A stretch of DNA of 64,000 bases from Ariolimax columbianus (GCA_036924085.1 JAVGWX010000007.1:99629141-99693140), one strand, 5' to 3'; shown: positions 10,367-25,600, numbered from the stretch's first letter. Translations and numbers: made by a program. The notes: generated from the letters alone by a model not told the origin.

Positions 10367-11479
10367 CTTCTCATCGCTCATAAATCTGGTTGGCCAATAT
10401 GTTGTTGCTCAGAATTAAATATATTTTAGACGATTAATCTGCAGACTCGCTAAGAAAAATGTGAATAAAGCTGAAATTTGCAGTTCTTTATATGATTTTG
10501 ATAACATTAAACAAGAACAATTCATTCATTAGTAACTAATTGTTTAATGTTTCTTTCTTATTCAATATTGTCATATTAAAGGGCATGTTTAGACATTTGG
10601 TTAGAAACACAAAATAATAAACATTCAAGTAACAGAAAAACAAGTGAAGCATTACTTGTGCTAAAAAGACAAAAAAATAAAACTTCCATTTTCTTAGCTG
10701 ATGAAGACATGTGTGCCATACAATTAAGTTGTTTCTACAAGATGAGTTATTCACCTCCATGACCAGTCCACCTTAGTCGCCTCTTACAACATCCTTGGCA
10801 GTGTAACTATTCTTTTGTACCCCAGCAACACTGGCCATTATGAGTACATTAGTAAGCACAAACCATTAACAGAACACCATCAGTCTAAGGATCAAATCAA
10901 AATTACCAAGACAGATGGTTATGACACTAGTCAAGTAAACAGCAATGTCCTTTGCAGAACGTGGCTTCTTACAACTGACACCTATTTGGCTGGTATAAGT
11001 TTCTTGGCAGGTGTGCAGTATTGTAGGTTGCCATTACTTTTCGTACGTCGAGGAATGATCACACCAATAAAAATTCAGTGTCTGCCAAACTGGACATAGT
11101 GGAATTAGAGCTACGTGTGTTGGGATTATGAGAACAAACGTTTTCACCCCTTTGTGTCATCTCACATAGCTACTGAGCAACTAAATATGGCCACACAAAT
11201 TCTATTATAGCTAAGAAATTCATGAGATGTACAAAAGACAAAAAAGTGTTATCATACTCGTATGTCTGTCCACTGAAGAAAGCTTGTGATCATGTCCTGT
11301 AGGTATATTTTTGTGATTAAACCTGATACTGCCTTATCTCAGCATGACCATGTACATTTCCATAAATGATTGTAAGAAACAATATAACAGATACTGACCG
11401 ATAGTGTTACACTATGGGCAAACTCTCACAACAAACCTTTTCGGTACTTTCCACTGCTAGAGACCAGTTGCTATAACAA
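10367..11479. other. Intergenic, no gene seen
   Basis: AT-rich. At 10772-10785 TTAGTCGCCTCTTA, the complement of TAAGAGGCGACTAA, is a phrase shared with 34380-34394 and likely marks a decayed SINE. A 94-codon frame at 10815-11099 is unrecognised and lacks supporting splice or domain signals. Confidence 0.4.
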
Positions 11480-11890
11480 TAATAATTATCCATCGTCATT
11501 GATAAGGGCAGCCAACATCATCCTGTGTCATACTATATCCTCAAGTCTGTTGGTGTGCTTGTGTCTGATCAAGTCAACTCAAGTACAGAAAATTCTATGG
11601 CATGACTGGCAAACATGGTCTGCAGCTGCTACTGGTATTTCCACTGCTTAGAGTTTTTGATCATGCATCTATCATGGGCTGCCTGAACACACAGGCCCTT
11701 GCTGAATGAATTGTCTTTTTGACCACACATTTCCAGGGTGGATGATTCTGAGCCAGATTTTTCCAGGTGGTAATGTCTATTTGACAGCACTAAACACTCT
11801 TTTGAACATTCTTGTCATCACATTACTCAGCACACCATACAGAAGCCTCTTTGGAAGCATTTTGCCTGGCATTCAAGCAAGATAGCCTGC
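11480..11890 (-). mobile_element. LINE 3' remnant with zinc-finger C-terminus
   Basis: Minus-strand translation gives LPKRLLYGVLSN, KIWLRIIHPGNVW, RQFIQQG and VCQSCHRIFCT-stop-VDLIRHKHTN. This order (RLPKRLLYGEL, tryptophan block, C2H2 finger) is the C-terminus of the LINE family also seen at 25013-28700 and 19000-20530. Multiple stops; very old. Confidence 0.65.
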
Positions 11891-12234
11891 TAAGTCCTTT
11901 CTTGAGCCAGCACTTGCTATATTTATAATGAATTCACAGCAGCAACACAAACCTGGTGATATTATGACAACAGGATCAAATTAACTGCCACAACCTAAAT
12001 GATGTAGATCCAAAAAAATGTCAAAGGACAAATAATATTAGAAGATTGCTGCCAACAAAACAAAATGTCAAGCCACACACAAAATTAATTAGGCACGTGC
12101 TTAGAGAGAAAATGCTAGAAAAGTTTGTGAGAATGTGCTAGATCAAGGGCAAAGAGAGAATATTTGTGATGATGTGACAAGATGACAGATACAGTTAGTG
12201 GTGACAGACAAGATGAACTGGCAAACATTTTTGA

Positions 12235-12455
12235 TGATGTGTGTGACAAGGTGAATGGACAAATTTCTGATGGTGTGACAAGGTGAATGGATGAATATTT
12301 GATGGTGTGACAAGGTGGATCGACACATTTTTTATGGTGTGACAAGGTGAGTGGACTAATCTGTGATGGTGTGACAAGGTGAGTGGACTAATCTGTGATG
12401 GTGTGATAAGGTGAATGAACAAATTTTTGATGGTGTGACAAGGTGAGTGGAAAAA
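12235..12455. repeat. 32-bp minisatellite, about 7 copies
   Basis: Units read TGATGGTGTGACAAGGTGAG plus TGGACTAATCTG with AAT/AGT and CAAATTT variants. Located between the convergent P450 and ERG28 genes. Confidence 0.9.
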
Positions 12456-13493
12456 GTGAGAGTTTATTAAATAGCGGTAAGCTAAACAGACAAGAAAGTT
12501 GTGGAGGGATTCAATACAACTAGTCATGACAATGTGTAAAAAACACATGAACTCCTTCTCTGCACACCTGTCAGTCTGTAAGGTTTGACCATATATACTG
12601 GGGGAGGGGTGTGTTTGTGTGTCTCCTGTGTGTACACTCTTTAAAAACAACATTGTGAAATGTGAAGAGTATTGCACGTTTTGTTTTAAATACTGTTCTG
12701 CTTACAATGAAGCAACAGAGAAAAATAAAGTTTTCGAGATTTACAATTTTGTTATTTTTATGTTTCATCAATATTTATTTGCCACTTCCCATAATTTTTG
12801 ATCTTCTATAATTTATGAATACATTCTTTCAAATAAGGTCTTTTTTGATTAACAGTTTTTATTGACAGGCAGAAATTTGATTGATACAGCATACAGTTTC
12901 TATTGATTAATCTTACAGTTTTATATCTCAAGAGACTGACAGGTGTGATATACTTGAACACCTTTCACACAAAATGGTCCCATGGCACAATTAATTAAAT
13001 TCTGACAAGTGCCAGATTGCTACCAAACTTCCTGTTGCATGTTTTACTCAACAATGACATCACTATTTTCTGTGCTAGGCTCATGTCTATCACAATTTTA
13101 CTCAGCAGATGACTCCAAATTTGGTAAAAAAGACATTTTGAAATGAAGTGCATCATGCTCAAAATGTTGCATCCAACTAGCAAAATTCAAGTGATGATTT
13201 CATGCTAAGTTTCTGATTAAAATGTACTCCCTTATCTCATTTGTTTTTTTTAAAAAACAAAACAACTATGATTCAAATTGCACCAGTAGATTAAAATTGG
13301 TCAAAACCAATATGACAACACAGAAGAGAAATGAACTTGTGGCTTTTATAAACTTTCTCAGATTACACAAACCTAGCTTTCATATAGTGTTTAATTTTGG
13401 TAGCAGGCAACCTGTTTCACATCTGCTAGCTGCATCCTTTGACCCCCATGTCCAGCTCAAACACAATGGGAATGATATACTGGTCGGAGGCAT
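12456..13493. other. Likely ERG28 3' UTR and flank
   Basis: AT-rich, no repeats. Several minus-strand AATAAA sequences (TTTATT on plus, e.g. near 12774 and 12856) could serve ERG28; none can be chosen from sequence. Confidence 0.4.
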
Positions 13494-13612
13494 TCATCTC
13501 TGCTTCTTGGGTTTAGACTTGAGGATGAACTCATTCTCAAGGCCACAGAGGACTCTGGGATCCTCAGGTCCGACAACATAATAGCCAACAATCATGAGTG
13601 CCATGGACAGAC
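13494..13612 (-). CDS. ERG28: ERG28 exon 4 (C-terminus, KKxx)
   Basis: Acceptor TTGCAG|GT completes Cys (T|GT). The exon encodes the last membrane segment [13 protein letters not shown], a polar tail, and KPKKQR-stop. The stop codon is the complement of 13494-13496. Confidence 0.9.
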
Positions 13613-16600
13613 CTGCAAGTAAGTAGATACTCTCATGTGGTCAACTGCAAATCAGTTGATCAATACAAAACACACATAAACTTGACAATCAAACTTACAT
13701 CTCTTAAACTTAACTTAACGTCTTTATACTGGTTTAGAAGACCCTGTAGAGTCTGTATACAACCAGTTACATCACCTTGCTCTAAAAGCTATGCGCATCC
13801 AGTTTATTCTTAAATGCATTAACTGTCCCTGCCTCCACTACCTCCCCTGGCAATGCATTCCAAGCAGACATCACTCTCTGACTAAACAAATATTTCCTAA
13901 TATCTAACCTGGACCTCTCTTTAGTCAGCTTGTAGCTATGCCCTCGTGTTATTGTAGGTGGCTGTATTTTAAAAAACTTGTTATAGTCTAATTTATCGAT
14001 TCCTCTGATTATCTTATAAACCTGTATTAAGTCACCACGAATTCTTCTCTCTTCGAGACACTGTAGGCCGGTTTTTCTGAGTCGTTCCTCATAACTGTAA
14101 TTCTGGAATCCCACTATCATCTTTGTCGCTCGTTTTTGTATTCTTTCTAGCATGTTTATGTCCCCTCTATGATAAGGACTCCACACCTGTACACAGTACT
14201 CCAATCTAGGTCTAACTAAAGCTTTATACAGTTTGACGATCACTTCCTTGCTCCTATGTTTAATATTTCTTTTTATCATACCTAACATTGCATTTGCCTT
14301 TTTCACTGCTACCTTAACTTGCTCACTCACCTTTCCTGTATGATCATTTATAACCCCTAGGTCCCTTTCCTTATCTATCTTTCTAATATTGTTTTCTCCC
14401 ATTCTGTAATTATGTTCCATATTGGATCTACCCATGTGGATGACTGTACATTTATCTACATTAAACTCCATTTGCCAGCTTACAGACCATTCTCGAATTT
14501 TATCTAAATCCGACATCAATATATCCACTTCCGCTTTAGATGAGACACTACTGCATAGTTTTGTGTCATCAGCAAATTTTGCAAGCATGGATCTCATATC
14601 AATGTCCAAATCATTTATATATATCAAGAACAAAACCGAGCCCTGTGGCACACCACTTTTCACTTCACTCCACTCAGAGTACTCCTTATTTATGCCCACC
14701 CTCTGCCTTCTTCCCGTTAACCAATTTCCAATCCATTTGGCAACTTCCCCACCTATTCCATGTGATTTTAACTTTCGAAATAATCTTTGATGAGGTACTC
14801 TATCAAAGGCCTTTGAGAAGTCTAGATAAATAACATCCACTGGCTCCCCTTTATCTATGATTTTAGTAACCTCCTCCATGAATTCTAATAGATTTGTTAA
14901 GCATGATCTCCCTCTAGTAAACCCATGATGACTATTTCTAATTAGATTAAATTTTTCTAAATGCATTACAGTGTTTTCTTTGATTATTGACTCTAACAAT
15001 TTACAGACTATGCTCGTTAAACTCACCGGTCTATAATTTGCCGGATCTGATTTTTTGCATTTTTTGAATAAGGGGATCACTCCTGCATCTTTCCAATCCC
15101 GTGGAACAATCCCTTTTGTAAGTGATTGAGAACATAATATAGCCAATGGTTTTGCTAGTTGGTCTCTAATTTCATACAGCAATTTTGGGTGAATACCATC
15201 TTGACCTGGACATTTATTCACTTTCAACCCCTCCAATTTTTAAAAAACCATTTCCTCTGTAATACAGATTGATTGATCTTAATCCCGCTGTATCCATGTC
15301 TTTTTGAAAAATATCTATAGGCTCTGGGATCTCGGAGCAGTCCTCCTTTGTGAAGACTGTGCCAAAGTACTGATTGAGCAGATTAGCAGCCTCCCTATTC
15401 TCACTTATTATTTTCCCTGTACTGTCTATGAGAGGACCTACTTTGTCTTTCGTTCTTTGTTTATTTCTAACATAAGAAAAGAAGCTTTTACTGTCAGTCT
15501 TGATCCTCTGAGCAAGTTTTTTTTCAAAGTCTATTTTTGCTGTTTTATTTGCTTTCTGAGATATGTTCTGCTTGTCCAAATATTTTACATATGTTTCTTT
15601 TGATTTACCTGCCTCTATATATTTTGTCCATGCTTTATTTTTTGCTCTTCTACATTTCACTACAAATCTAGTTATCCACTTTTTACGCTTGGGGTTTACC
15701 TCCCTACATGGAACACATTCCTCTTTTAGCGTTTCTAGAACTGTTTTAAAACTTTCCCACTCCTGTTCAACATCTGTTCCTACAACAATATCTTTCCAGA
15801 TTATGTGGTTCGCTGCCTCTTTCATCCTCTTAACATCTGCCTTAGAGTAGTCGTATGTTCGCGTGTTTATGTTTACTTCTTTCCCTGCAATAAGATCCCA
15901 ACGGGTGATTTGATGGTCACTTGAGCCAAACAGTTCCCCAACGGTAACATTTTCAATCATATTTTCCTCTGTGGTAAAAACTAGGTCGAGTATGTTTTTG
16001 CCTCTGGTGGCTGCTTCTACATGTTGAATTAAAAAATTGTCAGTTATGCACTTAACAAAAGGTTTTGACTCTACAAGTGCTTCTGCCATATCCCATTTTA
16101 TTTCTGGATAGTTGAAATCTCCCATTAATAATAATTTCCCTTTACTTGCCTTTGCTATGCTACTAATCAGCTCCTCATCTTCCTCTTTTCGATTTGATGG
16201 ACATCTATAGCACACTCCAATCACTGTTTTTTCACCCCCACTTTCTATTTCTCCCCATACACTTTCATTTTTGTTACCATGTGATAAATAATCTTTGATC
16301 GTTATATTAACAGAATTTATACAGTATAATAAATGTAATAAATAATGTAACCATGGAAGCCATCATTCAATCACTAAATACATGTCTGTAAAACTTACTG
16401 AGAATAATGAAGCCAGTTCTCTAGGTTTGTGTGTGCGTGCTTGCGTGCTGGTTGGGACTAACTACTCAAATAACCAATCTTAAAGAAACTGTAATGGTTG
16501 CATTAGTACTAGACAGCCTGATGTTTTAACTGTTGCAGAGAACTGTTGCAGAGAACTGTTGCAGAGAACTGTTACAGAGAACTTTACAAACAATACCACT

Positions 16601-19600
16601 GGAGATTAAGGCAAGTTGAGATACAAGTGTAAGTCAGTAAGTAGGTCACAAACTGACATGGGATAGCTCAATAATGTAGTTGGTAGCTTCTGATGTATCA
16701 GATTTGTGATTACTGTAGGTAGCAGATGCTAAGTATCACATGCATGTGCCCAGTTCAAATACAAAATGGCATCTGTGTGCACAGAGTGTACAATCAAAGA
16801 ATAGGCATTCTGATGTGGGTGTTTTTTTGTGGGCAGAATGACTTTCTGCAAAGGATATTCACAAAGAAATGTTTCCTGTCCACAGCGAGAAGCGTATGTC
16901 ACGCAAAGTGGTGTATACTTAGGTTGACAAATTTGATCCCGTTCAAAATGCAAAATAAGTATCTGTGTAGCAGGTGGGGGAGATGATTTGAGATGACAAG
17001 TGAGTAAAGATTGACAGTGCAACAACTGTAATAATGTGTTCATTTGGTTCAGTCTACGGCATAATGCACGATTCCCACATTGGTGGGATACCTTTCGTGA
17101 CTGATGACAACAAACCAAAGACTTCTATGCTACAGAGATAAAGCGATGGGATCAGTCTATCAATGTTGGTGGAAATTATTTTAAGAAATAAATGGCAATG
17201 TAAGTGCAATAATAAAGTCTTCAAGTTCGAATCTCATTTAGTTATTATCAACATCCATTTGTCATGCTGAAGTTGGATGCACTGGGCCGACAGGCGTAAA
17301 ATAAAAACCACAGTTTAATGCACACCGCCTTGGGGATTAGAGAAATAAGGCAAGCTAAAAAAAACAAAAAAACAAACATCCATTTGTGACCTATTTACTA
17401 ACTTTGTCCCACATAGATAGGAAACATCCTTAGAATATAGATATCATTAGGAAATGCCATCAAATACAATTAGAGATTGGAGACAGAAAATGGAGATGAA
17501 TAGGAAACATCCTCAGACAATAGAACTGAAGATTTAGACCAGACTGTAGAGATGGGTGGGAAACATCCCAAGAAACAAACCTAACCACATAGACATATCC
17601 TAGCCTGGGACTCACAGGGGAAGAGAACGGCTGGATGGCCAAAGAATACCTGGCAATAGACAGTGGAAGAGAAGGTCAAGATTGTTGAAGTTTCATGGAA
17701 TGGGCAGAGCTCAAGATTGGTGGATTGCATGTATTGCAGCTCTATGTTCCAAAAGGAAAACTGAAGGATGAAGTCAGTGAGTCAGTCAACCCTTACAGAA
17801 CTAGTTACACATGATACACCAAATCTGAACATTGTATCAGACAATATACATCTAAACATGTTGTTTGGTGAGACATTCAATAACTAACCCAAACATACAG
17901 GAAATATTAGAAAGGCAGGAAATACCTTTGAAACATTTTGAAAGCATGAAGAGATCTAGGACTATACTCAATTTAAGGTCTTGTGTGTTTTGTTACATAA
18001 ATGTTAATGCTAGCTTAAGGTATGCAACTGAAACAGGGACCACAAAGACACATAACAATGTGCATACATTTTGACAAATGTATTAGATGGATCTAGAGAA
18101 CTGGGTATCAGAACGAAGAATATGTTTGAGGACTTCTGAAAACCAAAAAAGATCTGAGCAACAGAAATAAAATGTACGTGATATAGACTTGGTAACTATC
18201 TTTTTTTAATATGCTGTTCGTCCATCGAAAATCAATGAGGACCACTTTGTCAACATTCATTGTCAGCATGAGTTCGTAGATGGCTAAATAAGCCAATCCA
18301 AGTCCTGAATTGTTAGCTGCTGCACTTAGTGCAAGGAAATAGGACACCGCCTTCTACGGGGATGAAGATTGGTTTGCTGTAAACTGCCTTGCGGAGCTAT
18401 AATCTCTGGGTAGTCAAATTAATTTTTTTAAACCTGATATCTCTTAATATCCTCCTCAATAGTGCTGTGCCAGTCTGGGGATTGATGGCGATTCTTTCTC
18501 AGTCATGATGGTTAATATCACACTGGATCAGTGATCTCTTAAGTGTGTCCTTGTACCTTTTCCACTGCCCACCACTTGCTTTCTTGCCATTTTGTGGTTC
18601 ACTATAGAGCAGCTCTTTTGGTAGACATTGATCTAACATGCGTGCCACATTGGCCAGCCCATCTCAGCTGTGCTGCACATATCATGGTGTGTGTACCTGT
18701 CATGCCGATCGCGCTAACACATCTGTATTTGTTACCATGTCCCGCCATCTAATCCTCAGTAGTTTCCACAGGCAGTGCACATGGAAGTGGTTTAATTTCC
18801 CAACATGGTGACTAAAGGCAGTCCAGGCTTCACACACACACAGAGTGTAGGTAGAAGCACTGCAGATTAGACTTTCATTTTTGTTTCAGTCCTGATCTCT
18901 CGCCTATCCCACACTATACTACAAAGTCTACAAAATGTATTACTGGGCCTAACTATTCTTGTATTCACCTCACCATCTATGTGAATAACCTGAGACAGAA
19001 TACTACCATCACAGGCATCTCAGTCTCTAGATCATGCGCGTTGCGAACTGTGAATTTTGTTCCGCTATGTCCCCTGTATTTCGACACTGTCTGCTATGGC
19101 TGTAAAGACCGATCTGCGAGTGACAGTCCCTGCCACAGACTGTACAACCATACTGAGGAGACTGGCTTGTTAGGGTGTTCCCTGATCTCTTCAGTCTTTC
19201 TCTTTTCTCTACAGCCAGGCATCTATGAGTATCGGCAGCCACTATGCCTCCTCCAACTGACTGTCTCCAAACAGCTCGATCCTGAGCAATTGTTTCCCAG
19301 CCCTCGGATGGGATGTCGCATGACGTCATGTCCCTCTTGCATATGTACTTGAATCGCAGTGTGGGACGGCCGATTTATCAAACTCCAATGGCCAACTGTC
19401 CATAGAGGATATCCTTTGGCAGCCTCTCATCTTCCATGTGGTAAACAAGTCCCAACCATCGAAGACGTCGTTGACTCAACAGTGAGTACAAGCTGTGAGT
19501 GTTTGCTTGCTGTAAGACCATATTATGTGGCATTCTCTCTTGCTACCCAATCCCCAATACACGCCGAAGACACTTCATGCGAAAGATGTTGAGCCGTTGT

Positions 19601-22600
19601 TCCTGCTTAGTGGAAGTGCTCCAAGTCTCGCTTCAATACATGAGAGTGCCAAGAGCTCAGGTCTGATAGAACCTGACCTTGGTGTAGCGAGACAGCGCAG
19701 TGTTCTCCCAGACTCTCTTCGTCAGGCGGGCCATGACGGTACTCGCCCTGCCAAGCCTACTGTTTATCTCCCTCTCGAGTGAGAGATTGTTTCTGATGGC
19801 AGACCCCAAATAAGTGAAGCTGTTGATGACGTCAGAGTGATGCCAGAGGGGAAGTGGTAATACCCTGTGCGCAGGCCTTGGCTTTTTCAGACTTATGGTG
19901 CGCCCAAACTGCTTGCACCCCTCGGCAAATCTATCTCCCAGTCTCTACAGGACGTCATCAATATTGGTCACTAGAACGGCATCATCCGCAAATAACATAT
20001 CCCTAATGAATACCATCCTCACATTGGTCCTCGCACGCAGTCGGGACATGTTAAACTGCTGCCTTTCTGATCTGTTATGCAGATAAACACTGTCTGCACA
20101 TGTGCCATAAGCGTACGATGGAACCATGGAGAAAATCCCAAAGAGGGTTGGCATGAGCACACATCCCTGCTTCACTCAACTCTTGATGGGAAAAGAGTTT
20201 GAAGATGATCCATCCTATAGGACTGAGCCCTCATATCAGTGTGAAAAGAAATTATTATGCTACGCAGTTTTGGGTGGCAGCCGAGTGTCTCGAGGAGTTC
20301 AAATAGACCCTTTCTACTAACCAAGTAGAAGGCCTTGGTGAGGTCTAGAAATATCATATAGAGCAGCTGGTCCTGTTCTCTGCGCTTATCCTGGATATGG
20401 TGGTGAAAGAAAATCATGTCCGTTGTCGACCTAGCTACTCTAAAATCAGAATGGGATTCTGAACACACTCTGTCCGTGAGCAGTCTCAACCTGTTGAGTA
20501 GCATGCAGGCACAACTTTGCCTGCAATGCTCAGAAGCGAGATCCCTCTAGAATACTGGCAAAGGTGTGTAAATCTGTTGACATTTTTTAAACAGGTGCTG
20601 TGTACTGTGATTGAAGGTTCTGAATAGGCCATTTGTTGTAGAACCTGTTTATGTGATAGAGATGGTCAGTTTAAAGTTTTTGCAAAATGAGACAAACCGA
20701 TCCAAGCATTCTAATTCTAAATTCTAATTCTCTATATGCCCTGTGGCACATGAGGCTTCTACAAGGACTTTCTGTCTTGGGCAACCTTTCGTGCAGTGCC
20801 CCATGTCAAAGATGCGCTGTATAGCACCTCCTCCATTGTGTGTCTTCAAGTAGTTCTTGGGCTACTTGTCTTTCTCTCACACTCCTGTGTCCACTAAGTG
20901 CTGTTTTAGCGGGCATAACCAGACGCATGATATGCCCCACCATTTCCATCTTCTCTTTCTCATAATGTTATCCATATCTTCTTAGTCGATGTTCTGTAGG
21001 AGTTTGTCTGTCATTTTATATTTTGGCTGACCAAAACATTATAATTATTCTGTAAAGGCAAATGTGGTGAAAGGTTTTTAATCTCTGGGTATCTCCTCTT
21101 TGTTATCCTCCAGTATTCTGAATCATATAGAAGTGGTATTAAGACACTACTATTATTTATTCATAAATACAAAATTGTTATCACTTGAGATCAGATCTCA
21201 AACATAGCTGAAAGTTCATGATGTATTTGGACCTGGTACATATGTTTATCCCTAGTGTTTTGCAGGGGTCTTTGTGTATGACAAGGACAAGAATAGCACC
21301 ACTGCCTCACAGAGAGCATGTCATAAGAGGAGGCTAACTGTGTGACATGGCATAACACCAGCCATGGTTAGGTGGTTTGTTTAGAGCAGCATAGATAGCA
21401 CCTAACAGGCTGCAGGTCTACTTTGCTCTTGTATTTGTCTATTAAGATGAACTCGCACATTGGTTAACCACCCAATGCAGCAAAGTATTAAGCTGCTCAA
21501 GCCTTGCCAGCTAAGCAGGAAATCCTTCTCCTGGCTACATCCAGCTCGTACCAGAGCTGGGACCTGCACAGGGGCATTTGCCCCTGTAGAAGTACAGGTC
21601 GACTAAGAACTAAGAACATATTTTTATATTTGCAATGAAGGTTCCATTGTCAGCTCTCATTGTTCTTTGTAAATGTTCTATGTATTCTGTTTGTTCTATT
21701 GAACATTATCTGCTGCAACTGTAAGATAAGCCCAGTAAAAATATCAATGCTAATGTCTGCCTAGGCCAGGAAATCAACAACAACCACAAAACTGACCAAT
21801 AAAAAAAATCACACAGAAGAAGGTAGACTGGCTCTGCTTCAACCACATTAAACTGATACTTCAGCAGGTGACTGACACCAAGGCCAGGGCACACACCTGT
21901 AATAGCATGGTTATCCCAGCAATAGTATATGGGTGTTAGGTTTAAAGTCTGCGCAAATCAGATGCAGCATAAGCTCAAGCTACCCAAAAAGCAATAGAGC
22001 AAAGCGTCCTAAATATCTCCTTGAAAAACTACATTCAAAATGACGACGTCCACCATCAAAAAGAGTTCTTGGATGTCAATGATTCTGTACCAATAAGAAA
22101 GTACAGATGCGGGTTCAAGTGTTCTCGAGAGGCATCACCTCCCAGATTAAACTTGCACTGACTATTAAAGTGTATTTTTCATTCTCAGCTTTTCTCATTC
22201 AGTATACAAATACTCACAGGATACAATAATGGGGGCTATGATGCCAGTGGTCAAGGCTGCTGTCTTGTAAACAAATACTTCCGACATGAAGTGACAAAGA
22301 ACCATGATAAATGAGAACAGAGTAACATGATACAGCCTGTATGGAAAAATGTACATAATTATTCTCAATAATCATGTGTTAATTCATGAAGTACAAACAC
22401 ATACAACAATGAATACAGTACACGTTATGTGAGGCCAAGGTCACGTTCAGTTTAGATAAAATAGGAGCAAACTATAAAATAGGTTATGGCAATCCAAAGG
22501 CAGACAATACCATATGTGGGAATGAAGGAGACTTCACTGTAAGCGGTCTCACCTTTTTTGAGTTGGAGCAAGCAGTTCCTTTATTTACTGTCTGCCCTTC

Positions 22601-25600
22601 CTCATCTCTAGAAGAGTCAAGCAGTATGCATTTATAGTTGGGTAGACCGGATCTGGACGTTACTAGACTACATATATGGCGTCTATTTTACAAATACAAA
22701 CAATTACTCTTACTGCACTGCCACACACCGCCCAGAAATAGTCTTACTATTGTCAAATGTCCCTACAGATTTGGCTAAAGAATTGATAAAGACTGTGCTA
22801 CAGAAAGAAAGTTGTGAAGATTCCTCAACTAGTACCACAGCAGACATGATAATAAAGATAGATCAACATACAATGGTAAGTTACTGCACAAAGCAATACA
22901 TAATCTTTCTGCAAAAAGTCATGAGTCTATCTTTGTCCCTAATGAACCTTATTTATGTCACTTCAATATCTCTAATGTGTGAGGTAATGCAGTAATGTTC
23001 TATGATACAACTATGGTTCGCCGGATAAATTACAACCACAAAATGTCATCTATAAAACTTCAAGAACATATGTCAACTATGAGAGTATGTCAGTAAATAG
23101 GTCCCAAATGGTTATTTTAAAAAAGAAATTAATGAGAAATGAATTTGAAAATCATTCATTATTGCACTTACAAAATAATTTCCACCAACTTTAATTAATA
23201 CACGTATCATATCGCTCTATCACTGCACCAAAACCTTCAGCATAGAATTCTATGGTACCGGTATGCTGTCTCAGTCAAATTTGCACTTCACATTCAACCT
23301 CTTCATCATTAACAAAATGTCTCTTGCCAAGGTGGGATCATGCATTCACCTAAGGCTAAACCATGCAAACATACTATTGCAGTTGCTACACTATCTATCA
23401 TTACTTGTCTGTGAGCTCTAATCATTTCCACCAGCAGTTGCACAGATACTTCTGTTGCAATCTGAACAAGACAACAAAGTTGGGCCTCATCAGCAATTTG
23501 TTAGCATCCTTGAGAAAATTTATTGTTCCAGTTATGCTATGCTTTATGTGAAAAACACTTACCATAAACCGGAAGCATTTCCTTATGAATATCCTTTACA
23601 GAAAGTTCTTTTACTAATACAAACACACACAAATGCGCGCTGTTCTTTGATTGTGCACTCTGAGAAAGAATGTGCCCTAATGATGTAAGCTTGATTTACT
23701 AATCTCAATGTACCAGGTTCAAATCAGCAGCCCACACTTAACTTAACGTCTTTATACTGGTTCAGAAGACTCTGCAGAGTCTGTATAAAACCAGTTTAAT
23801 TCACATTACCTTGCTCTAAAAGCTGTACACATCCTATTTATTCTTAAATGCATTAACTGTCCCTGCCTCCATTACCTCCCGTGGCAATGCATTCCAAGCA
23901 TTCATCACTCTCTGACTAAAAAAATATTTCCTAATATCTAATCTGAACCTCTCTTTAGTTAATTTGTAGCTATACCCTCTTGTTCTTGTGGATGGCTATA
24001 TTTTGAAAAAAACTTCTTATAGTCTAATTTATCCATTCCTCTGAACATCTTATAAACCTGTATTGTTACCTAGAATTCTTCTCTCTTCTAAACGCTGTAG
24101 GCTGGTTTTTCTGAGTCTTTCCTCGTAACTGTAATTCTGGAATCCGACTATCAGCTTTGTCGCTCTTTTTTGTATTCTTTCTAGAATATTTAGATCCCCT
24201 CTATGATAAGGACTCCACACATGTACACAGTACTCCAATCTAGGTCTAACTAACGCTTTATACAGTTTGACTATCACCTCCTTGCTCCTATATTTAATAT
24301 TTCTTTTTATCATACATAACATTGCATTTGTATTTTTCATTGCTACCTGAACTTGCTCACTCACCTTACCTGTATGATCTATTATACCCCACAGGTTCCT
24401 TTCCGGATCTATCTTTCTAATATTGTTCTCTCCCATTCTGTAATTATGTTCCATATTACATCTACCCATGTGGATGACTGTACATTTATCTACATTAAAC
24501 TCCATTTGCCAGCTTACAGACCATTCTCGATTTTTTTATCTAAATCCAATCTCAATATATCCACTTCTGCTTTAGATGAGACACTACTGCATAGTTTTGT
24601 GTCATCAGCAAATTTTACAATCATGGATCCCATATGAATGTCCAAATTGTTTATGTATATCAAGAACAAAATTGGTCCCAAAACCAAGCCCTGTGGCACT
24701 CGTCTTTTCACTTCACATCACTCAGAGTACTTCTTATTTATGCCCACCCTCTGCCTTCTTCATGTTAACCAATTTTCAATCCATTTGGCAACTGCCCACC
24801 TATTCCATGTGATTTTAACTTTCGAAATAATCTTTGATAAGGTACTCTATCATTTTAGTAACCTCAACCATGAGTTCTAATAGATTTGTTAAGCATGATC
24901 TCCTTTTAGTAAACCTATGCTGACTATTTCTGATTAGATTAAATTTGTCTAAATGCATTACAATGTTCCCTTCGATTATTGACTCGATAAACTCACCAGT
25001 CTATAATTCGCTGTGAAAGATAGATGGGCCTTTCTCAGGGATGCAATCTATCCCTCTGCAAATGAGTGCTTGGGTCATCTGACTCAGAGAAATGACTGTT
25101 TCAACGAAAACGGCGCATCTATCAAGATCCTGCTGGTTGAAAAGCACCGAATGTTCTAAAGCGACTCACCCTCATCATCCAAAAAGACTGCATTCAACAG
25201 CATAAGCACGGTTGTGCAACGCAGACGTATGTCTATGCAGGATGCCTAGCGTCACGGTAAGGCGGTGCAGATTCAAAAGTATGCTGATTTCAATGGCTTG
25301 AGGCAATTTTATTGTGTGCTAAAGGCTGTCTACAGCCCATAAAAAATATCCTGTTCTTGGTGCTCATGGCATGGCGCTATTGACTGACAGGATTCAGATT
25401 TTGGAGCGCTGTGCGGATTATTTTGACGCTATTCTCAACTGTACGCCCATCATCCGTGCATAAGCCATAGCTCGCATGACACAGGCTACTATTAATTTAC
25501 TATGATCTCGAGCCCACTGAAGCAGAGGTCAGAAAAGCTATCAGCTCAATGTCCAAAGGCAAGACTCCCGGTTCTGATTTCATCGCGGCAGAGATTTACC

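Noticed and set aside
9810..10383. Long open frames on both strands (183 and 165 codons)
   Set aside because: They are a 51-bp tandem array; unit length divisible by three keeps all non-stop frames open. No start context, domain or composition suggesting protein.
10815..11099. 94-codon plus-strand frame
   Set aside because: No recognised motif, no repeats, no splice or polyadenylation context.
12195..12677. 160-codon minus-strand frame with C/H-rich repeats
   Set aside because: Comes from the 32-bp array; histidine and cysteine content results from the repeat, not zinc fingers.
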